A model generated the notes under the pieces. It worked only from the letters and a program-made list of their open reading frames with translations, was not told where the DNA came from and did no database searches. Below, in pieces: positions 33,371-44,103 of a stretch of DNA of 64,000 bases (positions are counted from its first letter, which is position 1; each line of letters opens with the position of its first letter). Where the stretch lies: assembly GCA_947396885.1 (NCBI GenBank), contig OX377202.1:108146221-108210220 (forward strand). Reading direction: 5' to 3'. This stretch comes from Heligmosomoides polygyrus polygyrus. Taxonomy: Eukaryota > Nematoda > Chromadorea > Rhabditida > Heligmosomidae. Made by a program: the position numbers and the translations under genes.

Positions 33371-35760
33371 AGATCAAACGTAGTTGAAGTACACCCAGTA
33401 CTTCTAGGCGACTTTAATGCAAAAATCGGATCGAAGGAAAGCTCTATCGAGAACTCTGTCGGACCTAATGGATTTGGTGACAGAAATGAAAGGGGACAGC
33501 TTCTCATAGAGATGTGCGAGAAATTCCGAATACGAGCAGTGGCCTCCTTCTTTAAAATACGCAAAGGAAGGAAGTGGACATGGCGAGCCCCGGATGGAAA
33601 AACACGGAATTGTATCGACCACATTTTTGCATGCCGACATCTTCAATTCAAGAGCGTAAGAACAGGAACTATAGAATTCGAGACGGACCATCGCTTACTC
33701 AGGGGTGTGCTTCGTTGTCCAAAATTTACAGCTAAGAAGAAAAGAAAACCACACTCTCGTTCTTGTTTTGATGCTAGTCTGTACCAAAATGGAATCTCGA
33801 CCATTTGTCCTTCTCAGTTGCATTCACCTTCCAATGGATATGATGAACTTTGCCACTACATCCGCAGTGCGGCGAAGGCCGCAACACGCCAACAAGAGTA
33901 CAGCGGTTACCTATCAGTGAACACGGTATCACTGATGAAACATCGACAAACTCTGAAGAAAAACATTGCAACAGCGGTCGACCGTGTTAGCTACACAGAA
34001 ACATGTAAATTGCTGAGGCGAATGATAAAAGATGATATCCGCAAACACCATTGTCAACTCGTTGAGAAGGCCATTCGATCAAACCGCACTCTCAAGAGGA
34101 TTAGAAATGAAGCATCGATTGGAAGAAAGCATTTGTTCCAATTGAGGAACGAGGAGGGGTTCTTGTGCAAAACCAAAGACGAGATTAGTTCGGCGACGAA
34201 ACGCTTCTACGAGCAGCTATACGCATCTACGGTTACTGTCACATATACTCCAATCGACACGGATATTGAATGCCCATTATTTCTACAAGGTGAAATAGAG
34301 GCAGCCATCAAATCCATGAAACCAGGGACAACCCCAGGACATGATCGTATTGCTCCGGAGATGCTGCAGCTAGGCACAAATAGTCTTGTTCCGCTAATAA
34401 CCGAATTCTTCAACCACTGCTTGTGCACTTTATCTGTGCCCGAGAAGCTGACAGATTCCGTAACCGTACTTCTACATAAGAAAGGCGACCCATTTGAGCT
34501 GAAAAACTACCGTCCAATCTCTCTCCTGTCTGTTTTATACAAACTTCTCACGAGAGTAATTCTCAAGCGACTCGAACAGGTATTGGATGCAGAACAACCT
34601 CCCGAACAAGCTGGTTTTCGAAAAAACTACTCCACTATCGATCATCTACATGCTGTAAATCAGCTGATTGAACGATGCACCGAGTACCAAATACCTCTCT
34701 TCATAGCTTTCATTGACTACGAGAAGGCCTTTGATACAGTGGAAGTGAATGCGTTATGGACGGCCCTCCAAGAACAAGGAGCTAATCATCAGCTTATAGA
34801 ACTGCTTCGTGAAATCTACTCAAAAGCGCAGTCTGCAATTCGTCTCGGAGGAGCAGATGTTCCAATAAGAGTTTGTCGAGGAGTCCGCCAAGGTGATACA
34901 ATTTCACCAAAACTATTCACCTCTACGTTGGAGCATATTTTTCGAAAACTTACTTGGAATGGTTATGGAATATCAGTTAATGGAACTTGGCTCACCAACC
35001 TTCGCTTTGCTGACGACGTTGTTCTAATTGCGAAAACCGAGGAGGAACTGCAAACCATGATCAACGAACTAGATCAAAACTCGCTTAGTTGTGGTTTAAA
35101 AATAAGTGCCTCAAAAACGAAGATAATGGCGACATCTGACACATCCATCACCCTAAGGGGAAAGACGTCGACAATCTGAAGTCTATCACATACCTGGGAC
35201 AAGATATCTCCCTCACTCGAGATCCCTCCAAAGAAATCACTCGAAGGATTCGTGCAGGCTGGAGCAACTTCTGTCGATATGCAAACTTTTTAACATCGAG
35301 GACGGTGGAAATGAAGTGGAAACGACGCCTTTTTAATATGTGCATATTGCCGTCAATGCTGTATGGAGCCGAGACCTGGACTCATCAAAGTTAGCCAAGG
35401 ATAAACTTGCAGCAGCACAAAGGCGCATGGAACGTCAAATGGTTGGAGTGAGTCTTCGAGATAGAAAGCGAAACGTGTGGCTGCGAGGAATTACTAAAGT
35501 CAAAGATGTGGTTGACTGTGCCATGGTAAGAAAGTGGACTTATTGCTGGAAGATCTCTAATACTGTTGATAATAAGTGGTCTCGTCAGATTATGGAGTGG
35601 TGTCCGCCTTCCAAACGAACAGTGGGACGACCTAAATCTAGATGGCGAGATGTATTCCAGAAAGCCTTGGGAACATGCAATTGGCAAGAAGTAGCAAGAA
35701 CGAAAACGAAACGCGAATGGATCGATCTAATGAGATGCCGCATATTGTAAAACAAGTGCT
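33371..35760 (+). mobile_element. RTE-1-like LINE, 5' part lost at the gap, two frameshifts
   Basis: The endonuclease domain is entered at about 33385 (VLLGDFNAKIG) and continues to IDHIFACRH and ETDHRLL. The reverse transcriptase follows (PGHDRIAPEMLQ, NYRPISLLSVLYKLLTRVI, EQAGFRKNYSTIDHLHAV, FIDYEKAFDTV, GVRQGDTISPKLF, LRFADDVVLIAKT). One frame is open for 555 codons to 35179. A shift near 35157 and another near 35395 break the C-terminal domain (LYGAETW, RPKSRWRDVFQK), which ends at TAA near 35750. Closest in type to the C. elegans RTE-1 group. Not functional as it stands. Confidence 0.92.
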
Positions 35761-36256
35761 CCGTCACGCCTATCGGCGTGCCTCGCACTTGCGCGCTTCG
35801 CGCGATGTTGCAGTATCTCTAAGCTAAGGACAATGACATCAAGCTAGCTGGTCTACTTGTACAGGTTTTTCCCTACCTAGGAGTAGAAAAGGCTCTCAGT
35901 ACGTGCAGTATATAGTAAGATAGGGCGATCTATTGGTTCCACGCTACTGGTTCTCCTTAGTGAAACGTTCCCCCATTACTGGTACTGGTTCCCCTCAATG
36001 ATCCCCCTTAGCTGACGACGTCTTCGGCACGTCTTCTGAATCCCCAGGCATATTGGACGATGCCTTCGACACGTCCACCTGAATCCCCAAACACGTTGAG
36101 CGACGTCTTTGAAACGTCATGCGACGTACTGCGCACGTCTTCTGAATCCCCTGGCACGAAGAAGACGCTCGGGTATTTTCTGCTTTTTGCTCCCCATAAT
36201 TTGATCAGTATCAATTGACGGCGATCGAAGTTCTGAAAACGAACTTCGACCTCGCC
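35761..36256. other. No gene recognised
   Basis: Contains GACGTCTT(C/T)(G/T)GACACGTC-type imperfect repeats (about 36012-36150) resembling the 155-bp array further on. Confidence 0.35.
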
Positions 36257-36400
36257 AACACTCCCAAAAACTTCGCCCACACTTCCCCTAGGAGGGGGGG
36301 GGGTGGATTAATTAGCGTGCTGATCACGAATCTAACATCCTTCTTTAAAATTTCAGACGATTATGGTAGGGTACGGTAGGTAACGGTGACAAAGGCTGTC
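36257..36400 (+). repeat. Direct repeat bordering the tandem-array locus, left copy
   Basis: CTTCGCCCACACTTCCCCTAGG, a poly-G run and GATTATGGTAGGGTACGGTAGGTAACGGTGA recur at 37758-37900 with few differences and, more diverged, at 29390-29510. Confidence 0.75.
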
Positions 36401-36507
36401 GATGTCATCATCACCGATTCTCCCCAGTGCTAAGGGGGCTATTTGGGGTGATAAACACGAATCCTGCAGCAATTTCTCGTATTACGCTGCAGCACGGTAG
36501 CTACTGA

Positions 36508-37560
36508 TCAGGATCGCCATAGCATATTGGACGACAAACTCCTCGAGATAGAAACAGAATCCGTCGAAGACGCCAGGAGACGCGAGCCTAACATCAGAAA
36601 CGATCAAAAACAAAAGAAGACACTCACGCTCGAACTTCTAACCATTTCACTCGGATTTTCTCAACAGTTTGATTTCTTCGGAGCGATTTCGCTGATAAAA
36701 TGACTCAGCCTCTGACTGAAACGAATCATCGAGCCGTTGTCTCACCCCCCCCCCCCCCCCTTCATCAGCGATATCACGATGCCTCCTTCCGCTGTTCACC
36801 GGATCGCAGCGTAATCAATGAGGCTAATCAAAAGCGAAACACCCAAAAAGCAAGTCAAACTCCTCGAAATAGAAAATGAATCCGTCGAAGACGTCAGAAG
36901 ACGCGAGCCGAACATCAGAAACGATCAAAAACAAAAGAAGACAATCACGCTCGAACTTCCAACCATTTCACCCGTACTTTTTCAACGGTTTGATTTCTTC
37001 GGAGCGATTTCGCTGATAAAATGACTCAGCCTCTGACTGAAACGAATCATCGAGCCGTTGTCTCACCCCCACCCCTTCATCAGCGATATCAGGATGCCTC
37101 CTTCAACTGTTCAACGGATCGCAGCGTAATCAATGAGGCTAATCAAAAGCGAAACACCCAAAAAGCAAGTCAAACTCCTCGAAATAGAAAATGAATCCGT
37201 CGAAGACGTCAGAAGATGCGAGCCGAACATCAGAAACAATCAAAAACAAAAGAAGACAATCACACTCGAACTTCTAACCATTTCACCCGGACTTTTTCAA
37301 CAGTTTGATTTCTTCGGAGCGATTTCGCTGATAAAATGACTCAGCCTCTGACTGAAACGAATCATCGAGCCGTTGTCTCACCCCCCCCCCCCCTTCATCA
37401 GCGATATCACGACGCCTCCTTCCGCTGTTCACCGGATCGCAGCGTAATCAGTGAGGCTAATCAAAAGCGAAACACCCAAAAAGCAAGTCAAACTCCTCGA
37501 AATAGAAAATGAATCCGTCGAAGACGTCAGAGAGCGCCACCGCGCTTTGATTAGGAGAAA
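36508..37560 (+). repeat. Tandem array with about 315-bp unit, 3 to 3.5 copies
   Basis: Unit starts at 36818, 37133 and 37451 (ATGAGGCTAATCAAAAGCGA), with a partial unit before. Each unit has a poly-C run of variable length and an open frame of about 68 codons (KKQVKLLEIENESVEDV, TITLEL). The frame is identical in two units, but no start or splice context makes a gene of it. Confidence 0.85.
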
Positions 37561-37757
37561 ATGAATCCGTCGGCAAAGTCAGAGAGCGCCACTGCGCTTC
37601 GATTAGGTCCCGCCTAGATTCAAAACACCCGCGTAGTTTTAAATTCAAAACGTCAAGTCAATAATTCTTGAGAAAAAGCACTGAAGGGAAGTAGAGTGCA
37701 GTGTCTGCACCCTCCTGCTTAGAGATCGCTCACTCCAGAGGTAGAGTAGAGCTACGA

Positions 37758-37900
37758 AAAAACTTCGCCCACACTTCGCCTAGGGGGGGGGGGTGGTTAA
37801 TTAGCGTGCTGATCACGAATCTAACATCCTTCTTTGAAATTTCAGCCGATTATGGTAGGGTACGGTAGGTAACGGTGACTAAGGCTGTCGATGTCACCGA
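37758..37900 (+). repeat. Direct repeat bordering the tandem-array locus, right copy
   Basis: Partner of 36257-36400. The 315-bp array lies between the two. Confidence 0.75.
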
Positions 37901-38101
37901 TTTTCCCCTCACACTTCCCTCGCACTCCTCCAACACCGGATAGAGGCATATCGTTACTGGACCCCTCCTGGACAGACAGGACAAACACGTCGCCCTGGAC
38001 TGACACGGCATCCCGTACAGACTGACAGAAGTTACACTTCCCTTAGCGGCTTATTATATAGAAGGAAGAAGGATGATGATGACCTCCACCACCTACACGC
38101 C

Positions 38102-39073
38102 TTAAATTTCACACCGCTTGAATGGCATCCACAAAAGATCGATAATATCGACCGATATCGATTGATCAACTTCAGATTCGTGTTCAGCGACCTCGATTAC
38201 CCCCAAGGCTAAAGTTTCAGACCGCTTGGACGAAATAAACGAAAAATCGATATTATCGATCGATATCGATTGATCAACTTCAGATTCGTGTTCAGCGACC
38301 TCGATTACCCCCAAGGCTAAAGTTTCGGACCGCCTGGACGAAATACACGAAAAATCGTTATTATCGATCGATATCGATTGATCAACTTCAGATTCGTGTT
38401 CAGCGACCTCGATTACCCCCAAGGCTAAAGTTTCGGACCGCTTGGACGAAATACACAAAAAATCGATATTATCGATCGATATCGATTGATCAACTTCAGA
38501 TTCGTGTTCAGCGACCTCGATTACCCCCAAGGCTAAAGTTTCCGACCGCTTGAACGAAATACACGAAAAATCGATATTATCGATCGATATCGATTGATCA
38601 ACATCAGATTCGTGTTCAGCGACCTCGATTACCCCCAAGGCTAAAGTTTCAGACCGCTTGGACGAAATACACAAAAAATCGATATTATCGATCGATATCG
38701 ATTGATCAACTTCAGATTCGTGTTCAGCGACCTCGATTACCCCCAAGGCTAAAGTTTCGGACCGCTTGAACGAAATACACGAAAAATCGATATTATCGAT
38801 CGATATCGATTGATCAACTTCAGATTCGTGTTCAGCGACCTCGATTACCCCCAAGGCTAAAGTTTCCGACCGCTTGAACGAAATACACGAAAAATCGATA
38901 TTATCGATCGGTATCGATTGATGAACTTCAGATTCGTGTTCAGCGACCTCGATTACCCCCAAGGCTAAAGTTTCGGACCGCTTGAACGAAATACACGAAA
39001 AATCGATATTATCGATCGATATCGATTGATCAACTTCAGATTCGTGTTCAGCGACCTCGATTACCCCCAAGGC
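38102..39073 (-). repeat. 108-bp tandem array, about nine copies, open in one minus-strand frame
   Basis: The period is 108 bp (36 codons), so a minus-strand frame stays open for 322 codons. The repeated peptide is LGVIEVAEHESEVDQSIS then IDNIDFSCISFKRSETLA with few substitutions. Each unit contains the palindromic core ATCGATATTATCGATCGATA. No start context, signal or splice site identifies a gene, so I record it as a minisatellite. An acidic repeat protein remains possible. Confidence 0.85.
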
Positions 39074-39135
39074 TAAAGTTTCGGACCGCTTGAACGAAAT
39101 ACACCCCCCCCCCCCTACACCCCCCCTCTACTCCA

Positions 39136-40064
39136 GCACCGCATCTCCAGGCACGTTTGGCAGCGTGTTCGGCACGTCTACTGACTCGCCAGGCACGTTG
39201 GGCAACGTGTTCGGCACGTCTACTGAGTCGCCAGGCACGTTGCACAACTGCAACCCCCCTCCTCCGACGATTCCCCCTTACAGGACTCCAGCACCGCATC
39301 TCCAGGCACGTTTGGCAGCGTGTTCGGCACGTCTACTGACTCGCCAGGCACGTTGGGCAACGTGTTCGGCACGTCTACTGAGTCGCCAGGCACGTTGCAC
39401 AACTGCAACCCCCCTCCTCCGACGATTCCCCCTTACAGGACTCCAGCACCGCATCTCCAGGCACGTTTGGCAGCGTGTTCGGCACGTCTACTGACTCGCC
39501 AGGCACGTTGGGCAACGTGTTCGGCACGTCTACTGAGTCGCCAGGCACGTTGCACAACTGCAACCCCCCTCCTCCGACGATTCCCCCTTACAGGACTCCA
39601 GCACCGCATCTCCAGGCACGTTTGGCAGCGTGTTCGGCACGTCTACTGACTCGCCAGGCACGTTGGGCAACGTGTTCGGCACGTCTACTGAGTCGCCAGG
39701 CACGTTGCACAACTGCAACCCCCCTCCTCCGACGATTCCCCCTTACAGGACTCCAGCACCGCATCTCCAGGCACGTTTGGCAGCGTGTTCGGCACGTCTA
39801 CTGACTCGCCAGGCACGTTGGGCAACGTGTTCGGCACGTCTACTGAGTCGCCAGGCACGTTGCACAACTGCAACCCCCCTCCTCCGACGATTCCCCCTTA
39901 CAGGACTCCAGCACCGCATCTCCAGGCACGTTTGGCAGCGTGTTCGGCACGTCTACTGACTCGCCAGGCACGTTGGGCAACGTGTTCGGCACGTCTACTG
40001 AGTCGCCAGGCACGTTGCACAACTGCAACCCCCCTCCCCCCACGATTCCCCCTCACAGTTCAGC
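39136..40064. repeat. 155-bp tandem array, six nearly identical copies
   Basis: Units begin at 39136, 39291, 39446, 39601, 39756 and 39911 (GCACCGCATCTCCAGGCACG). Inside each unit a sub-repeat of about 42 bp (GTGTTCGGCACGTCTACTGA) occurs twice. Since 155 is not a multiple of three, the 109-codon frames simply step through frames and are not genes. Near identity of the copies implies recent expansion. Confidence 0.95.
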
Positions 40065-40215
40065 ACCCAGATGGCCAGGCAGACCGTCACTGATCCCCCC
40101 CTGGACAGACACTCCGCCCCGTACAGACGCTCTCCCCCGTACAGACGTTAGCGGCTTATTATATAGAAGGATATTGAAAGGCATATAAATAAATAAATAA
40201 ATAAATATATATATA

Positions 40216-41100
40216 TAAGGTTGGGAAAAAGTCTTCATTTTTTCAAAGATTTATTACTTCACAACTACAATGTCAAATCAACTGAGATAATCTTTATTTT
40301 GTTTCACTACACCTCTCCAAAGAGTGGGTACTTTTCTAATTAATCTCGCGTAAAAGACTGGAGTTTCGGAGTCGATCCATTGCTGAGTACAATTTTTGAG
40401 GTCTTCAGATCCGTTTCAAAATATTATACTCTCCAATTTCTTGCTTGAGAGCACGGAAGAGATGGTAGTCGGTAGGGGCGAGGTTAGGGCTATACGGTGA
40501 ATGTGGCAATACCTTCCAGCCCAGCTCCCTTATTGTTTCTCTCGTGAGTCTTGCAACATCTGGTTTTGCACTGAGTGTATGACAGGGCATGTAGAATACA
40601 AGCTCTAAATTTCCATGGAAAGCCAAGACCCTTCAGATGGATTTCCACTATCCTATGAGACCCTTTGAGCTTTCTACTATCAGCACGAAGAAATGGAGTA
40701 GTTCAGTGTCGTCCAATTCATATGGCCTTCCTGACCTTGCTTTGTCCTCGAATGAATAATCTCCCTTTAAAAACTTTCCGAACCACTCATAACAGGCGCA
40801 ATGAGTAGTAGATCCAAAGCCGTATATATGGTTAATTTGGTCGGCTGCCTGACGTGGTGTAGATCCTTTAATGAATTCATGAAGAATGCCGTGCCGAAAA
40901 TGGCAATGAAGTAGATCCGGCATTGAGTCCGGAAGATAGGATAGATAAAGAAGTACAAGAAGGATCTTGACCTATGCCCGCGTGCGAACGGTAGGCAAGT
41001 GTGACAGGATTATGAAATTAGCAATTAATACTGGCTAGTGCGTTTACAAGGAGAACGGTAGGAAACTTTTCGAAGTGTGAAGAGACTTTTTCTAACCTAA
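40216..41100 (-). mobile_element. Internally deleted mariner (885 bp)
   Basis: The ends TAAGGTTGGGAAAAAGTC and, inverted, TTAGGTTAGAAAAAGTCTC lie between TA pairs (40214-40215, 41101-41102). The minus-strand transposase has an N-terminal domain (HEFIKGSTPRQAADQINHIY, then EWFGKFLKGDYSFEDKARSG) and a C-terminal piece (LGWKVLPHSPYSPNLAPTDY with the third Asp). The central catalytic part is missing, which makes it a nonautonomous derivative. Confidence 0.9.
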
Positions 41101-42024
41101 TATGTAGACTGATCTATGGATTACATACATATACCATTATTGTCGTGAGATTGCGTAACGAATATGACTCATAAAAACGCCCTCGACGCCAAGCAAGTTC
41201 CACGGCTCCTGCTCAACAATTCAGGAAGCACACCACCGCAAGCGATGCGCCAAGGAGCGACGAGAACTTTAACCTCGAGGACCAACCGCGATCTGCAGGG
41301 GCAGTTTCAGTGAATGAGGAGCACCTTCTGAACCTGGTTCAAGAGACCCATTGAGCTGGCAGAGGAGCTCATGTGCCGTTATGCCATCATAGCTGGTTTT
41401 GGGAAGGCATGGAGATGTGGTGCATGGATACCTCATTACATTAGCAGCCGCCAACTGCAGTTTCGCCAGAATGTATGCATGAACTCCTTAAGTTTCTGGA
41501 CAAAGTTTTCCTGGCTCAAGAACCTGGTCACCGGCGACTAAAAGTGGCTAGTCTAACCACACGCGAAAGCTTCAGTGGCTCAGCAGCGGCGAAGCAGGAA
41601 TTCTCACTCCAAGGCCAGAACTTCACCCGAAAAAGGTAATGCTAGGTGTATGGTGGAACTGGAAAAAGTCGTTTTCTGGAGGCTGCTACTTATAAGGTCT
41701 ACTGTCACCAGCAACGCCTACTAGACAATTGGATTGCTTTGAACCTGCTGTTTGTGGAAAACGAGACAAGATAGTTTTCCTTAACGACATTGCTCGCCCG
41801 CATGTTACAAAGGAAACTCAGGAAAAACTTCAGTGCTTCGGATCGCATGTTCTGAAGCACCTACCGTACTCATCGGACATAGCTTCGGATGAGAACCACC
41901 TGTTTCTTTCGTTCTACACCACTTGCAGGGAGAGCAGTTCGATTGCCTTGAAAGGCGCCTTGGTGAATTTTCTCATCAAAACACAAGGAATTCTACAGAA
42001 GCGGCATGCACCAATTGCGTAATA

Positions 42025-42313
42025 AGGATAAGGATAAAGGACGGTGTTACTCAATCCCTTCTGTGATGCGCCAGCGCATTCTACTTCTACGGGATGTCGT
42101 GGAGACGACATGAATGCGTATTTGGACATACAATGACCTGCGGTGGCCAGCCGATGAACAAGTCAGCGCTTTATCCTTCCCAGAGAAGTTTGGTACCAAT
42201 TCACCGACCCTGGAAGGATGGAAGGCTTGGTTGGCCTGGGCGGGAAATCCGAACCAGGAACCTGGTATCGGGTGCACGCGACAGTCGCGCCTCCTCCGAC
42301 TGCGCTACACGCG
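42025..42313 (-). repeat. tRNA-derived SINE, 289 bp, with 15-bp target-site duplication
   Basis: ACCAATTGCGTAATA flanks it at 42010-42024 and 42314-42328, which defines both ends exactly. Read on the minus strand it starts with a tRNA-like head: box A within GTGTAGCGCAGTCGGAGG and box B within GGTTCGGATTTCC. A unique body follows, and it ends in a short TTTATCC/TTATCCTT tail. Confidence 0.93.
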
Positions 42314-42404
42314 ACCAATTGCGTAATAGCTGCCAATATTTTGTTTGCAAAATAATAATGGTGTATATGTTTATTAGTTGTTGAATGTATTGAAAGAGGG
42401 AAAT

Positions 42405-43619
42405 ACTTACCTTGATACTTTGATACTGATGGTCCTTTGTCGGCTGGAGGTCTTCTCATCGGGGACCACAACTCTTCCAGACCGCTCGATCTCTGGCTGC
42501 TTACATCCAGTGAGGCAGATTCCGCTCTCTGAAAGATCTTGAGAATGAGTCTGCCCATCGCGTTGGCGGTCGTCCCAGTGGTCTCCTATGGTCTCTCGGG
42601 AGCCATTCTGAGACACGGAGACTCCATCTATCGTCCTTTCGTCGAAGCAGGTGTTTGGCCCAGCGATATTTGGACTTCTTCATGTACTGCAGCGGGTCTG
42701 CTAATTGCGACTTCTTCCGTAGCTCCGAGCTTCGCAGGCCTTCTTGCCATTGCTGACGAAGGCTTGTCCTTAGAAGACATCTCTCCAGTGCACGATGCGT
42801 AGTTTGCATCGCTCTGGCGATTGTCTTGTTGTCGGGCCAGGTCTCCGTCGCGTAGCACATCGCAGGCAGTACAGAGGCGTTGAATATCGAAACCCTGAGG
42901 CCGACATTCTTGACCTAGGTGAATCTAACTGAGGGCTGCCCATGCTGCGCATCTCCTGCGGGCGATTTCAGGAGCGAGGTCGTTATCCATGTTCAGCTCT
43001 CTTCCCAGATAGACGCAGGAGTCGACCTGTTGCAGAGCGACTCCATTTAACCTTACGAGTCACACCACTGGTTGACCATAAATGGCGTTTTGGACATATT
43101 CATGTCGAATCCAATCTTCATACCTGCCACATTGAGCTCGTTCAGCATTTCCTCGACTTCTGCCGTGCTGGTAGAGATGAGAACAATATCGTCGGCGAAG
43201 CGAAGGTTGCTGATCCGTTTACCGTCGACAAGGTAGCCTTTATCGTCCCAGTTCAAGACTTTCATGGCATCCTGGAGTGCCGCTGTGAATAGCTGGGGAG
43301 AAATCGTGTCTCCCTGCCGTACTCCTTTCCCGATAGGAATTTTAAGCTTTCGATCGAACAGCTGGATGGTAGTCGATGTGATCGAGAAGCATTCGTCGAG
43401 AAGTCGGATGTAGGGCGATGGTATACCAGCGTGCACAAGTGCGTTCAAAACGCGTTGATTTCCACAGAGTCGAACGCTTTCCGGTAATCCACGAAGACAA
43501 GGACAAGTGGGAGGTGGTATTCGCGGCTCCTCTCGATGAGCTGTGAGACAGTCTGAATATGGTCCATGCAGGAGAAATCCTTGCGAAACCCTGCTTGCTC
43601 CACTGGCTGATATTCTTCT
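42405..43619 (-). mobile_element. 5'-truncated RTE-type LINE with 12-bp target-site duplication
   Basis: AAAGAGGGAAAT occurs at 42393-42404 and 43620-43631. Minus-strand reverse transcriptase: EQAGFRKDFSCMDHIQTVSQ, VFVDYRKAFDSVEINAF, GVRQGDTISPQLFTAALQDA, LRFADDIVLISTSTAEVEEM. A C-terminal domain follows in another frame at about 42860-42501 (RPPTRWADSFSRSF). It is shorter and more diverged than the 33-kb copy and is non-functional. Confidence 0.9.
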
Positions 43620-44103
43620 AAAGAGGGAAATAAAGTTGAAAATAGCAGGAATGGTGGGAAACTTTTTGAACAACCTAATGGTAAAATAGGATGTTTCCAG
43701 ATATTCGTTGCTGATACCAATGCTTATGTTGTACCACAAGAAATCACTTCGAGGGGAGTGGCTTCGAATACTTGACATGGCAAGTGAACCTCATGAATTT
43801 TGAGTTTTTTCTACAACGCACAAGTGGCTTTTACAGACAAAGCTTCGCAAATTTGGTAAGTATAGCTGCTTGAAAGCAGAGCCTGCATCGACGCTTGGGT
43901 CGGAGATAGCAATGGGCAAGGCTGGTCAAGCAACTGCATACTTTACCATGCTCAAACGAGATTGGGCTTAAGATTTTCATCGTTTTTCAGTTAACAGTCT
44001 ATTCAAAATAAAAGTTAGATATATTCATTCCCTGTATATGTTCATTAAACTCCAAATGTGGATGTCGTCAGAACAGCACAAAGAAGCCTCCAACATGCGA
44101 AAT

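Larger units (their letters stand above)
41170..43678 (+). mobile_element. Degenerate mariner carrying a SINE and a LINE fragment
   Basis: On the plus strand, eroded transposase can be followed in several frames: an N-terminal part near 41215-41300, a catalytic region near 41520-41620 (GIL-TP, LHPKK), then FLNDIARPHVTKETQEKLQ and HLPYSSDIASDENHLF, where the third Asp region is altered. The right end GAACAACCTAA is at 43678. The left end is not clear. A SINE (42025-42313) and an RTE fragment (42405-43619) are inserted with their own duplications. Confidence 0.75.

Noticed and set aside
33042..33387. Frames crossing the N run
   Set aside because: They consist of undetermined residues across an assembly gap.
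39320..39959. Repeated 109-codon frames
   Set aside because: They step by 155 bases and shift frame from unit to unit, so they reflect the tandem array rather than a protein.
36508..40064. Tandem arrays considered as CRISPR
   Set aside because: Units are contiguous, 108-315 bp, without unique spacers, and the genome is eukaryotic.
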